This document shows positions 1 through 8,951 of a DNA stretch of 64,000 nt, piece after piece. The position numbers and the translations under genes are program-made. Under the pieces are notes generated by a model, which made no database searches, was not told where the DNA came from, and was given only the letters and a program-made list of their open reading frames with translations. Each line of letters starts with the position of its first letter. Within the stretch, counting starts at the first letter, position 1. Source of the stretch: Pseudanabaenaceae cyanobacterium SKYG29 (lineage in GTDB: Bacteria; Cyanobacteriota; Cyanobacteriia; Pseudanabaenales; Pseudanabaenaceae); assembly GCA_025055675.1 (NCBI GenBank), contig JANWWT010000004.1, positions 1 to 64,000 of the forward strand, written 5' to 3'.

Positions 1-425
1 AGCACACGACCGATGACCTACTGACAGAGGAACCAGCAGAAGCAGAGGTCTTGGCAGCGGTAGAAGAAACCCCAGAGCACACGACCGATGACCTACTGAC
101 AGAGGAACCAGCAGAAGCAGAGGTCTTGGCAGCGGTAGAAGAAACCCCAGAGCACACGACCGATGACCTACTGACACAGGAACCAGCAGAAGCAGAGGTC
201 TTGGCAGCGGTAGAAGAAACCCCAGAGACCACGATCGATGACCTACTGACAGAGGAACCAGCAGAAGCAGAGGTCTTGGCTGCGGCAGAAGAAACCCCAG
301 AGAGCACGATCGATGACCTACTGACACAGGAACCAGCAGAAGCAGAGGTCTTGGCTGCGGTAGAAGAAACCCCAGAGCACACGATCGATGACCTAGTGAC
401 TGAGGAACTGTCAGAAGTAGAGATC
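1..425. repeat. 75-bp in-frame tandem repeat array
   Basis: The same 75-base unit recurs with TTG of its VLAA segment at 51, 126, 201, 276 and 351, and a diverged copy follows at about 426. The array runs off the left edge. Each unit encodes 25 acidic residues containing the pieces EETPE, DDLL and EEPAEAE. Copies differ at a few bases, mostly H/T/S and E/Q exchanges. Because the period is a multiple of three, copy-number change would lengthen or shorten the linker of the kinase without a frameshift. Confidence 0.95.
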
Positions 426-3400
426 TTTGGCGTGGCAGCGGTAGGAGAAACACCAGAGAGCACGACCGATGATTTATTCGCTGGTCAAGAGCTAGCAGGA
501 GAAGATGTCTTTGAGGCAGTTGAAGAGGTAGTAGGCGAGCCTATCGTTACAGCTCCAGAAACAGCAGAAACCCCGCTAGATGATCTACTGGCTGAGCTGG
601 GAGAGGAAGAAGACGAACCCTCTGTTTCTGGAACAGAGTCGGAAATTGACAATATACTTGCTGCGATCGAAGAGGGGGAGACGGAAGAGGTTAGCACAGT
701 AGAGCAACAGATAGAGGCAATTGGCTACTCCGAAGAGGAGGACATGACAATTTTACAAGGTGCACCAGAGTTCTTTGCGACCGTTACAGCAGAGCCTAAG
801 ATACCAGAAGAGTTGATGGAGGAAGTAAGCCTTGAGGATTTGTTACCAGAAGCAGCGGCAGAGGAAAGTACCCCTGAAGAAGACGTAACTACTATCCAAG
901 AAATGCCAGAGTTCTTTGCTACCGTAGAGTCGCAAGAAGAAGAGTCAGGTTTTAACATCCGTGCCTATGACCAACAAACCGACGTAGTAGAATTTACAGA
1001 CCTATTTAGCATGCCAGAGGAATCCTTAAAACCAACTGACATAGAAGAAGAGCTATCCCAGCTACTAGGCGATATGGAAGAACAGGAGATAGAGGAAATT
1101 GCCAGTACCTTTAGCGGGGATGAGGAGGATGAATCAGGTTTTTTTTTCTCTCAGGAGACAATAACTAGGGAGGATGATGAAGGAGAAATTACTCTGATCC
1201 AACTGTTCAACACAGATAATCGAGAAGAAGAACTGCCTGATGCCATTGATGACTTGGTGCAACTACTTGGAGGAAGCTCTACAGCAGAAGGCGAAGATAC
1301 TGGTGCTGAAATGGTGGAAAAAGATGAGCTTATGGAAGCACAGGTAACCTCTGATGTGTTTGCTGAATTAGAGTCCCTCCTGGGGGAGGAAGTAGATGCC
1401 AGTCAATTGCAAGAATTAGAAGCCCTGCTGGAGGAACCAGCCCCTGTCCCTAGCAGCTTTGATGACTTAGATGCCCTCTTGAGTAGCATTCCTCCTTCTC
1501 CTTCTAAAGCAGCAGAAGTTGCATCTCCCGTGGCAGCGAAAGCAGCCCTCAACATTACACCGCCCCCTGGACCTTCCCCCCGATCGACAATGGTGCAAAA
1601 CATGAGGGTAGATGTTCGGTATTTGGACAATATGAACAACCTAGTGGGGGAACTGATTGTCAACCGCAACCTTTTGCAACAAGACCAACAGCGTTTACAA
1701 GCATCCCTGGCTAATTTGTTTAATCAGATCAATAAACTCAACGATGTAGCGCAGAAGGTAAGAGATGAGTTCGACCGTTCTCTAATGGAGCGACGGCTAG
1801 AGGAAACTCTGGGTCATCGTTACCTCAAGGAAGAGCGCAGAGGTTTAACCCTCACTCCTGACAGCAGACATCAGGAACAGGAACATAGTTCGATCATTGC
1901 CAACGACTTGGATAAACATGACAAATTCAATGAACTAGCCTTGGACATTATTGAACTAATCACTAGGGTAAAAGAGTCAGCCTCCGACGTAGAGTTTGTG
2001 ATTGATGAAACAGAGCAAGTCAGCCGCCAACTAGGGACTATTACTGCCCAGATTGAGGACGACCTCAAACAAGTGCGGATGGAACCCTTCTCAGAAATCA
2101 GCGATCGTTTGCCGAAGCAGGTGCGAGACCTGGCATTAAAGCGGAAAAAACAAGCAGACATTGAAATTTCCGGCAGAGAGACTATGATCGACAAGGTGAT
2201 CTTGCAGGGGTTAAACACACCCATCAACCACCTGATCACCAATGCACTGGTACATGGTATTGAGGACCCAGAGACGCGGATAGCCCTGGGGAAACCGCCT
2301 AAAGGGAAGATTACAGTCAAAGCCTATCACCAGGGTAATGAAACGATCATTTCTGTATCTGACGATGGTGCAGGGATCAACCCAGAGAAAGTCAGACAGA
2401 GTGCGATCACGAAGGGTATCTTGACAAGGGCAGAGGCAGCCCTATTATCTGACCAAGACACCTACAGTTTATTGTTCCGCCCTGGATTTTCCACCAAGGC
2501 AGAGGTGGATGAAGAAGGGGGGCGGGGAGTTGGTCTGGATGCAGTAGTTACCCAGTTAAACTCTATTAAGGGTTCGATTCATGTGGAATCCGCAATCGGT
2601 AAGGGGACAACTTTTACAATTAGACTGCCTCTGACTCTGTCTATTTCCAAAGCAATTGTCTGTATATGCAATCGCAATCGCGTTGCCTTCCCCGTTGACA
2701 GCTTTGAGGATGTGGTAGAAATTACCCAAGACAAGGTCTACAAGAATGCAGAAGGGTTACCCTGTTTTATGTGGCGGGATAGGGAGTTAACATTCCGTCC
2801 TTTGCAAGACTTGCTCTTCTACAATAGGCAGATTGGCAGGTTAGGCTTCATCAAGCACAGTGAGGATGACATTATTTCTATCATTGTCTTACGATCGGAA
2901 CGAAATTTCCTAGCACTGCAAGTTGATAAGTTTGAAGGGGAAATTGAAATAGTCATCAAGCAGATTGAGGGACCAGCTCCCAAACCGCCAGGGATTGCAG
3001 GGGTGACAGTGTTAGGGGATGGTCGCGTGATGGCAATTTGTAATGTATTGGAGTTGTTTGCCATTGCAGCAGGCACGATCGCTATACCGAAGTATGAACA
3101 AGTACAGACGGAGGTAGCAGATAAAGACAAGTCAACAACGGTACTGGTGGTAGACGACTCAGTGACGATGCGTAAAGCTCTGGTACAGACCTTTGAAAAG
3201 GCGGGGTATCGGGTGGAAGAAGCCCGCAATGGTAAGGAAGCCTGGGACAAACTCACCAGTGGGTTGTCTTGCGATTTGATCTTCTCCGATGTGGAAATGC
3301 CGCAGATGAATGGCTTCCAGTTGTTGGAAAAACTACAGAAAGACGAACAACTGCGTCGGATTCCTGTTGCCATGTTGACATCCCAAGGTAAGCGGGTGCA

Positions 3401-3536
3401 CATTGAAAATGCTGCTAAGATGGGAGCAAAAGCCTACTTTGTTAAAGCATACACTGACCAAGAGGTACTAGAGGGAGCGAAGAGACTACTGCGGGGACAA
3501 GTAGCAGGCAAGATTTTGGAAATTATGAGTTCCTAG
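1..3536 (+). CDS. CheA-type hybrid histidine kinase / response regulator (5' partial)
   Basis: This is the 3' part of a chemotaxis/phototaxis or pilus-type CheA kinase; the frame is open to the left edge (first full codon at base 3), so the N-terminal Hpt domain is probably outside. In order: acidic repeats (to about 425), a long acidic low-complexity linker with recurring DDLL motifs, a CheA dimerisation helix pair (from about 1589, MRVDVRYLDNMNNLVGEL), HATPase with N box (about 2212), G boxes DDGAGIN (about 2362) and GGRGVGLDAV (about 2521), a CheW-like domain (about 2650-3090) and a C-terminal receiver (about 3140-3500) with phospho-acceptor in FSDVEMPQMNG. The receiver has VKAY where KP is usual. 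This architecture is that of cyanobacterial PilL/TaxAY/PixL-type proteins. Two PstS-like genes follow at 7 and 6 bp, suggesting one transcript. Stimulus unknown. Confidence 0.93.
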   Translation, partial: HTTDDLLTEEPAEAEVLAAVEETPEHTTDDLLTEEPAEAEVLAAVEETPEHTTDDLLTQEPAEAEVLAAVEETPETTIDDLLTEEPAEAEVLAAAEETPESTIDDLLTQEPAEAEVLAAVEETPEHTIDDLVTEELSEVEIFGVAAVGETPESTTDDLFAGQELAGEDVFEAVEEVVGEPIVTAPETAETPLDDLLAELGEEEDEPSVSGTESEIDNILAAIEEGETEEVSTVEQQIEAIGYSEEEDMTILQGAPEFFATVTAEPKIPEELMEEVSLEDLLPEAAAEESTPEEDVTTIQEMPEFFATVESQEEESGFNIRAYDQQTDVVEFTDLFSMPEESLKPTDIEEELSQLLGDMEEQEIEEIASTFSGDEEDESGFFFSQETITREDDEGEITLIQLFNTDNREEELPDAIDDLVQLLGGSSTAEGEDTGAEMVEKDELMEAQVTSDVFAELESLLGEEVDASQLQELEALLEEPAPVPSSFDDLDALLSSIPPSPSKAAEVASPVAAKAALNITPPPGPSPRSTMVQNMRVDVRYLDNMNNLVGELIVNRNLLQQDQQRLQASLANLFNQINKLNDVAQKVRDEFDRSLMERRLEETLGHRYLKEERRGLTLTPDSRHQEQEHSSIIANDLDKHDKFNELALDIIELITRVKESASDVEFVIDETEQVSRQLGTITAQIEDDLKQVRMEPFSEISDRLPKQVRDLALKRKKQADIEISGRETMIDKVILQGLNTPINHLITNALVHGIEDPETRIALGKPPKGKITVKAYHQGNETIISVSDDGAGINPEKVRQSAITKGILTRAEAALLSDQDTYSLLFRPGFSTKAEVDEEGGRGVGLDAVVTQLNSIKGSIHVESAIGKGTTFTIRLPLTLSISKAIVCICNRNRVAFPVDSFEDVVEITQDKVYKNAEGLPCFMWRDRELTFRPLQDLLFYNRQIGRLGFIKHSEDDIISIIVLRSERNFLALQVDKFEGEIEIVIKQIEGPAPKPPGIAGVTVLGDGRVMAICNVLELFAIAAGTIAIPKYEQVQTEVADKDKSTTVLVVDDSVTMRKALVQTFEKAGYRVEEARNGKEAWDKLTSGLSCDLIFSDVEMPQMNGFQLLEKLQKDEQLRRIPVAMLTSQGKRVHIENAAKMGAKAYFVKAYTDQEVLEGAKRLLRGQVAGKILEIMSS

Positions 3537-3543
3537 GTGCTAC

Positions 3544-4611
3544 ATGCAGCAAGAAAAAAGTCATGAGACGATCGTTTTAGCCCTCTCCTTTCTAATCACA
3601 TTGGGGGTAGCAGGGGGGTTACTGTGGATGTTCAGGGGTTCCTTCAACTTCAACAAGCCTGCTGACCAGACGGCAAATGCTCCTGCGGCTCCCAATCCGC
3701 CAGTGAGTCTCGCTCCACCCCCAGCTAGCACTGCTGCTCCCAGTCCCCCTACCCTACCGGTGGGCACTTTTAACTATGGTGGGAGCACAACTTGGGCACC
3801 AATTCGGGCGTTAGTTGACCCAGAAATTGCTAGGGACTATCCCCAGTTTCGCTTGCGTTACCTTGACCCCCTCGATGGCAGTACACCGGGTTCAGGTACA
3901 GGTATTCGCATGGTGATTGACCGCCAGTTATCTTTTGCCCAATCTTCTCGCTCTGTCAAGGATGAAGAACAGGCAAGGGCACAGGCACGGGGATTTCGCC
4001 TGCGGGAAGTGGATGTAGCGATCGACGGCATTGTGGTAGCGGTTAATCCCAATCTGGCAGTAGAGGGAATTACGGTGGAAGAACTACGGGACATCTATTT
4101 AGGTAAAATCCGCAATTGGCGGCAGGTGGGGGGACCAGATTTACCAATTACTCCCTACTCGCGGCGACCGCAGGATGGGGGCACAGTTGAATTCTTCCAG
4201 GAGTATGTGTTGGGTAAACAGAACTTTGGCAGTAATGTCGAGTTTGTCTATAGCACTACGCCTGCTCTCCGCAAGGTAAGTGACAATCCAGGGGGCATTT
4301 ATTACGCTACTGCTCCAGAAGTGGTGCCTCAGTGCAGTATCAAGACGTTGCCCCTAGGTAGAAAGAAAGGTAATTATGTCAAACCCTACGCCGAACCCTT
4401 GGTTCCCCCTAGTCGTTGTCCCCAGGAGCGCAACTCTGTTAATTTTGCTGCTTTTCAGTCGGGGGATTACCCTATTACCCGCAAGCTGTTTGTGATTATG
4501 AGGGATGAAAACAGTCCCGATCGGCAAGCAGCGGATTTTTACGCGGAGTGGTTACTCACTCCCAAAGGTCAAGACTTAATTGCTAAAGCCGGCTATGTCC
4601 CTCTACGGTAA
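3544..4611 (+). CDS. PstS-like substrate-binding protein, membrane anchored (copy 1)
   Basis: A 355-residue protein of the phosphate-type periplasmic binding superfamily (PBP_like_2). Residues about 9-30 form one hydrophobic helix (LALSFLITLGVAGGLLWMF), followed by a Pro/Ala-rich spacer to about residue 75 and then the binding domain, starting GTFNYGGSTTWAPIR. The GSTTWAP, PGSGTGI and SSRS segments correspond to ligand loops of PstS-family proteins. There is no lipobox, so it is probably tethered by an uncleaved N-terminal helix. ATG at 3544, 7 bp after the kinase stop. No Pst permease genes are nearby, so a sensory or scavenging role next to the CheA kinase is an inference; the ligand is not known. 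Confidence 0.85.
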   Translation: MQQEKSHETIVLALSFLITLGVAGGLLWMFRGSFNFNKPADQTANAPAAPNPPVSLAPPPASTAAPSPPTLPVGTFNYGGSTTWAPIRALVDPEIARDYPQFRLRYLDPLDGSTPGSGTGIRMVIDRQLSFAQSSRSVKDEEQARAQARGFRLREVDVAIDGIVVAVNPNLAVEGITVEELRDIYLGKIRNWRQVGGPDLPITPYSRRPQDGGTVEFFQEYVLGKQNFGSNVEFVYSTTPALRKVSDNPGGIYYATAPEVVPQCSIKTLPLGRKKGNYVKPYAEPLVPPSRCPQERNSVNFAAFQSGDYPITRKLFVIMRDENSPDRQAADFYAEWLLTPKGQDLIAKAGYVPLR

Positions 4612-4617
4612 GCAACT

Positions 4618-5628
4618 ATGGCAAAAGAGACCAGCACCAATGAGACGATCGTCCTTGCTCTTTCCTTTCTGATCACGGCAGGCCTGGCGGGGGGGCTATG
4701 GTGGTTATTGCGCGATCGTACTGGTCCTAGTCAGCAAACTCCCCCTATTGTCAATACGGGAAGCAACAGTAGCGTACCAACAGGAACCTTCAACTATGGC
4801 GGCAGTACTACTTGGGCACCGATTCGTGCCATTGTCGATCCAGAGATTACCAAGGACTATCCCCAGTTTAGATTACGCTATGTAGACCCGATCGGGCGAA
4901 CACCAGGTTCGGGTACGGGGATTCAGATGCTGATTGACCGGCAGTTATCTTTCTCCCAGTCTTCCCGCTCGATTAACGACAAGGAACAAGCCAGAGCACA
5001 ACTCAGGGGCTTTAGACTGCGTCAGCTAGATGTAGCGATCGATGGGTTAGTGGTGGCAGTTAACCATAGTTTACCAGTGCAGGGGATTACGGTAGCAGAG
5101 CTGCGGGATATTTATACGGGCAAAATTCGCAACTGGCGGGAGGTAGGCGGTCCTGATTTGCCGATTACTCCCTACTCACGGCGCTTGAGTGATGGGGGCA
5201 CGGTGGAGTTCTTTTGGGAATACGTAATGGATAAGCAGGATTTTGGTAGCAATGTACAGTTTGTCTACAGTACCACTCCTGGTCTAAGGGAGGTGAGCAA
5301 GAATGTGGGGGGAATTTACTATGCCACAGCGCCGGAGGTAGTTCCCCAATGTACGGTCAAAACCTTGCCTTTGGGGAGAACCAGAGGTAACTATGTCAAA
5401 CCCTACACCGAACCTTTCATCCCCCCCACTCGCTGTCCTGGGGAACGCAATTCTATCAACATTACTGCCTTTCAATCGGGGGAGTATCCAATTACCCGTA
5501 AGTTATTTGTAATCACCAGGGATGAAGACAACCTCGATCGCCAGGCGGGGGACTTTTATGCCAACTGGTTACTCACGCCCAAGGGACAGGAACTAATTGC
5601 CAAAGCAGGTTTTGTACCGCTGCGTTAA
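4618..5628 (+). CDS. PstS-like substrate-binding protein, membrane anchored (copy 2)
   Basis: A 336-residue paralogue of the preceding gene, starting 6 bp after it. The N-terminal helix (VLALSFLITAGLAGGLWWLL) and the whole binding domain are closely alike, with shared blocks such as FNYGGSTTWAPIRA, PGSGTGI and SQSSRS; the spacer after the helix is shorter and lacks the Ala/Pro run. This is a tandem duplication within one operon. The copies differ mainly in the linker and scattered surface positions, while the ligand-loop motifs are kept in both, so both are likely functional. Ligand (phosphate or another oxyanion) cannot be told from sequence. Confidence 0.85.
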   Translation: MAKETSTNETIVLALSFLITAGLAGGLWWLLRDRTGPSQQTPPIVNTGSNSSVPTGTFNYGGSTTWAPIRAIVDPEITKDYPQFRLRYVDPIGRTPGSGTGIQMLIDRQLSFSQSSRSINDKEQARAQLRGFRLRQLDVAIDGLVVAVNHSLPVQGITVAELRDIYTGKIRNWREVGGPDLPITPYSRRLSDGGTVEFFWEYVMDKQDFGSNVQFVYSTTPGLREVSKNVGGIYYATAPEVVPQCTVKTLPLGRTRGNYVKPYTEPFIPPTRCPGERNSINITAFQSGEYPITRKLFVITRDEDNLDRQAGDFYANWLLTPKGQELIAKAGFVPLR

Positions 5629-5705
5629 TATCAGCAAATCACTGTACTAGCAGAGCTAAAAGGGGCTAATATAAAAAGATACAGTAACTTAGCTTCCTCT
5701 TACTT

Positions 5706-6491
5706 ATGGATACAATGCAGAACTTCCTGCGGCAGAAGTTGTTGGCAACTAAGAAGTGCCCCCAATGTTACTTAGAAGGTGTCAATCTGGTCTACGCCAA
5801 TTTGAGTGGGGCGGAACTGGAGGAAGCAAATCTGTGTGGGGCTAACTTGAGCAATGCTGACCTGCGGGAAGCCTGTCTGCGTAATGCGGAAATGATTTAC
5901 ATTACCCTAATCAGTACTTATCTGATTGGGGCAGACTTGACGGGAGCGGATTTGACAGGAGCAAACCTAGTAGGAGCAAACCTCCGCTGTGCTAACCTCA
6001 CCAGTGCTGACTTAAAAGGGGCGGATATGCGCGAGACAGTGCTGCGCAATACTAATCTGACAAACACAAACTTGAGCGGTGCCAATCTCTCGGCGGCAGA
6101 TTTGATTTATGGGCTACTAGAAGGGGCTAACCTACAACAGGCAACCATGCGAGAGGTGGATTTAATTTTTGCCAATCTGCGGGGAGCGAATCTCCAGGAG
6201 GCTAATCTCTGTCGTGCCAATCTCAGCGGGGCAAATCTCCAGGGGGCAAACTTGCGGGAGGCGATTTTGGTGGGGACAAAACTCAGTAACGCTAATCTAC
6301 AGGGGGCAGACCTCACAGATGCGATTCTCTGTCGAGCAAATTTAATTGGTGCCAATCTAACAGGGGCGAATTTGACAGGGGCGATTTTACTGGATGCTAG
6401 CACGATCGGGACTGAGTTCAACCATGCTACTTTTAACAATACCACAATGGCAGATGGCTCTAAGTTTACTAATCCAGAGGTGAAGGTGTAA
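5706..6491 (+). CDS. Pentapeptide-repeat protein with CxxC N-terminus
   Basis: A 261-residue protein built of A(D/N)LxX pentapeptide repeats from about residue 24 to 240 (for example GANLSNADL, GADLTGADL), which fold as a right-handed quadrilateral beta helix. The N-terminus LRQKLLATKKCPQCYLEGVN with its CPQC pair is a common start in cyanobacterial members. No signal peptide. Molecular role of this class is mostly unknown. The stop codon (6489-6491) abuts the ATG of cysH at 6492, so the two are probably co-transcribed. The 77-bp upstream gap holds an AT-rich TAATATAAAAAG stretch that could be a promoter. Confidence 0.9.
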   Translation: MDTMQNFLRQKLLATKKCPQCYLEGVNLVYANLSGAELEEANLCGANLSNADLREACLRNAEMIYITLISTYLIGADLTGADLTGANLVGANLRCANLTSADLKGADMRETVLRNTNLTNTNLSGANLSAADLIYGLLEGANLQQATMREVDLIFANLRGANLQEANLCRANLSGANLQGANLREAILVGTKLSNANLQGADLTDAILCRANLIGANLTGANLTGAILLDASTIGTEFNHATFNNTTMADGSKFTNPEVKV

Positions 6492-7208
6492 ATGGAACTA
6501 GCAGATAAATCAACGGTAGAAATACTGCAATGGGCAGTGGACAAATTTGGCGACCGGATTGCCCTTGCCTGTAGCTTTGGGGCGGAGGACATGGTACTGA
6601 TTGATATGTTGTCCCGTTTGGGCAAGTTCAAAGCCTTTACCCTTGATACTGGTAGATTACACGAAGAAACCTATCAATTGATGGCAAAGGCAACCAGGCG
6701 CTATCCCCAGATGGAGCTAAGTATCATGTTTCCCGATCGGGCGGCAGTGGAACAAATGGTGAAAGAAAAGGGTATTAATCTCTTTTATGACAGTGTGGAA
6801 AATCGCAAGACCTGTTGCTATGTCAGAAAAATTGAACCTTTGAGCCGGGCTTTAGCAGACCTAGATGCTTGGATTACAGGGGTACGGGCAGACCAGACCC
6901 CCAATCGGGCTACGATGGATGTAGTGGAAAATGATGTGATACCTGTGAGCAAGCGTCCGATCGTGAAAATAAATCCCCTCTTGCGCTGGAGTCATGAGGA
7001 AGTATGGGAGTACATTAAAACTAATCAAGTACCCTACAATGTTCTCCATGACAGGGGATTTCCCAGTATTGGCTGTGCTCCTTGTACAAGAGCGATCGAG
7101 CCAGGGGAAGATTTACGGGCAGGCAGATGGTGGTGGGAAGAGGATAACAAGGAGTGTGGTTTACACGTCACTGCCCAGGGAGAGCTAGTTCGTGCCAATG
7201 TCACGTAA
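6492..7208 (+). CDS. cysH: Adenylyl-/phosphoadenylyl-sulfate reductase (assimilatory), Fe-S type
   Basis: Reduces activated sulfate (APS or PAPS) to sulfite in assimilatory sulfate reduction, in the cytosol. The 238-residue protein has the PP-loop-type start SFGAEDMVLIDML, LDTGRLHEET, the pair Cys108-Cys109 in KTCCYVRK, the pair Cys195/Cys198 in GCAPCTR, GEDLRAGRWWWE and the catalytic ECGLH (Cys222). The two extra cysteine pairs are the hallmark of the [4Fe-4S] APS-reductase subtype and are absent from E. coli PAPS reductase, so APS is the more likely substrate; many databases label all of these PAPS reductase. Begins directly at the previous stop codon and is followed after 3 bp by the P-type-ATPase-like gene. 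Confidence 0.92.
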   Translation: MELADKSTVEILQWAVDKFGDRIALACSFGAEDMVLIDMLSRLGKFKAFTLDTGRLHEETYQLMAKATRRYPQMELSIMFPDRAAVEQMVKEKGINLFYDSVENRKTCCYVRKIEPLSRALADLDAWITGVRADQTPNRATMDVVENDVIPVSKRPIVKINPLLRWSHEEVWEYIKTNQVPYNVLHDRGFPSIGCAPCTRAIEPGEDLRAGRWWWEEDNKECGLHVTAQGELVRANVT

Positions 7209-7211
7209 GCG

Positions 7212-8951
7212 ATGCAGTCCAGGTGGCACTATTGGGAACTTGACAAGGTCTTTCAGGTATTGCAGTCCCAACCCTCTGGCATCACTTATACAATTGCCCG
7301 CCGCCGTATTCGCCAAGGTCGTCGCAGCAAGTTATTTGGTCTCATACTGGTAATTCTGGCGGGTATCCTACTAGCCTGGGCACCTTTACGCTCAATTTTG
7401 TTGAGCCGCCTAGGCATCATGGTGAGTGTAGTGCTCAGTGGTCATTGGTTGTTCGATCGGGTGCTCACTAGGCGGAGCAAGGGGGACAAGTCTACTTCCC
7501 ACAAGGCGATTGTCAAACGGGACGATCGTTATATTCTCATCCCTAGCAAGAGTTTGGCACCAGGGGACATCATCTGTTTGCAACCGGGCAGTGAAGTAGA
7601 TGTGGATGTTCGCTTAGTAGTTTTGAAGGACTTGGAGGTGGCAAGAGAAGAACATAACCGCTGGCAGATACAGGTCAAAGATACAACAGCTCCCTTGCCA
7701 ATGGACATTCCCCTACCAGAACAGAGCAATATGGTCTATCACAACTCCTTGGTAGTAGCGGGGGAAGCAATGGGGGTAGTAGTCAAGACCTATAAGTCCC
7801 CTCCTTCTGCCTATGCCAATTTGGGGAAGCATTTTCCCCTCTTTTACTACCTGCTAGGAGGCTGGTTGGTCATTGTCTGCCTTTTGGCGGTCTGGCACCT
7901 GGGGGCAGCAAGTACAACAGTTGTTTATCTTTTACTGGCTATCTCTGTACCGTGGCATTGGCAGGGTTTTCTCCGATATTCCCTGGGAGAGGCTATGGGC
8001 AGTTTGTCATCGGAAGCACAGTGTCGATCGCCTTTCCTATTGTGGAGTTTGAGTAAAATAAAAACGATCGTGGTTGACCTCAACACCTACGACATGTCTA
8101 AAGGATTTGACAGTAGTATAGAGTGGCGGGGTTTGTGGCATGGGGAGAAGGGGGAGATAGATATAGACATACCTTTGCATTATTTTGCTGAGGGTGTGGT
8201 CTTGCCGACAGATGCGGCCTTGGTATCTGATAATTCTTTGGACCAAGAACTAATAGCTAAGGTGGCAATAGGAGTGAGTAGCGCTGAAGCTGACCCGGCG
8301 TTACAGAGACGGTGTGGAATAGTTTTAGCTAAACCAGACTTGGGGCTTTTACAGAAGGCAATTCTACATAGTAGGGCGGCAATCGATCGGTTTCGTTATG
8401 TCTTGTTACTCAATTTTAGTACTGGTTTGTCAGCGGTATTACTCTTGACAATAAATAACGGGTTAAAACTTCTCACTGTTACACCTGTACAGATAGTTTG
8501 GTCATCTATCTGTCTGCCTTTGCTTTTGTCATGGTGTCTGTTGGTTGTTCCCGTTGCTCCTGGTGCTGTTACGGTGAGTGGGCAGTTGTTAGATAGGAGT
8601 TGGTGGCAAAAGTTTCTAATTACTACGTTCACAATCTGTGGGTTAACTGCAGTTACCTTTCGCTTCGGTTCTGTCAGTTTGGCATGGACAGTGTTTAACT
8701 TTAGTCTATTGGCCTTGGCTTGTAGCTTTTGCCAGCTATCTTGGCGACAGTCTTATCCCTGGCTAGCAGTAATCGTAATTTGTGTTGTCCTCCAAATGGT
8801 GTGGATACAAACAGGACGATCGGGTATGCTGCCTTTGGGGGTGGGGGGCTGGTTGTTGGCAGGACTGCTGGCCACGGCTGTATTTTGGCTGAGCGATTTT
8901 CTCAATCCCACTGCAGAGAATAATAGGACTCCTGCATCTGCGGCAGACTGA
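7212..8951 (+). CDS. Degenerate P-type (P2-like) ATPase-like membrane protein
   Basis: A 579-residue membrane protein resembling a cation P-type ATPase from which the catalytic domains are largely missing. Residues 1-40 ([14 protein letters not shown]...GIT) look like a cation-ATPase N-terminal domain; 98-195 like the actuator domain ([16 protein letters not shown], then [17 protein letters not shown]), but the TGES loop is replaced (EVAREEHNR). Around 285-295 IVVDLNTYD stands where DKTGT should be, so Asp289 may persist but the motif does not. Only about 100 residues separate this from [16 protein letters not shown] and the C-terminal helices ([15 protein letters not shown], like TPVQILWVN), against about 400 in active enzymes. 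ATP-driven transport is unlikely. It follows cysH by 3 bp; a link to sulfur uptake is only a guess. The 3' end overlaps purL by 50 bp. Confidence 0.72.
   Translation: MQSRWHYWELDKVFQVLQSQPSGITYTIARRRIRQGRRSKLFGLILVILAGILLAWAPLRSILLSRLGIMVSVVLSGHWLFDRVLTRRSKGDKSTSHKAIVKRDDRYILIPSKSLAPGDIICLQPGSEVDVDVRLVVLKDLEVAREEHNRWQIQVKDTTAPLPMDIPLPEQSNMVYHNSLVVAGEAMGVVVKTYKSPPSAYANLGKHFPLFYYLLGGWLVIVCLLAVWHLGAASTTVVYLLLAISVPWHWQGFLRYSLGEAMGSLSSEAQCRSPFLLWSLSKIKTIVVDLNTYDMSKGFDSSIEWRGLWHGEKGEIDIDIPLHYFAEGVVLPTDAALVSDNSLDQELIAKVAIGVSSAEADPALQRRCGIVLAKPDLGLLQKAILHSRAAIDRFRYVLLLNFSTGLSAVLLLTINNGLKLLTVTPVQIVWSSICLPLLLSWCLLVVPVAPGAVTVSGQLLDRSWWQKFLITTFTICGLTAVTFRFGSVSLAWTVFNFSLLALACSFCQLSWRQSYPWLAVIVICVVLQMVWIQTGRSGMLPLGVGGWLLAGLLATAVFWLSDFLNPTAENNRTPASAAD

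Noticed and set aside
1871-2320. 149-codon ORF antisense to the kinase
   Set aside because: It overlaps the conserved HATPase region on the coding strand.
2571-2585. GGGTTCGATTC, like a tRNA T loop
   Set aside because: No acceptor or anticodon stems fit, and it lies in conserved kinase coding sequence.
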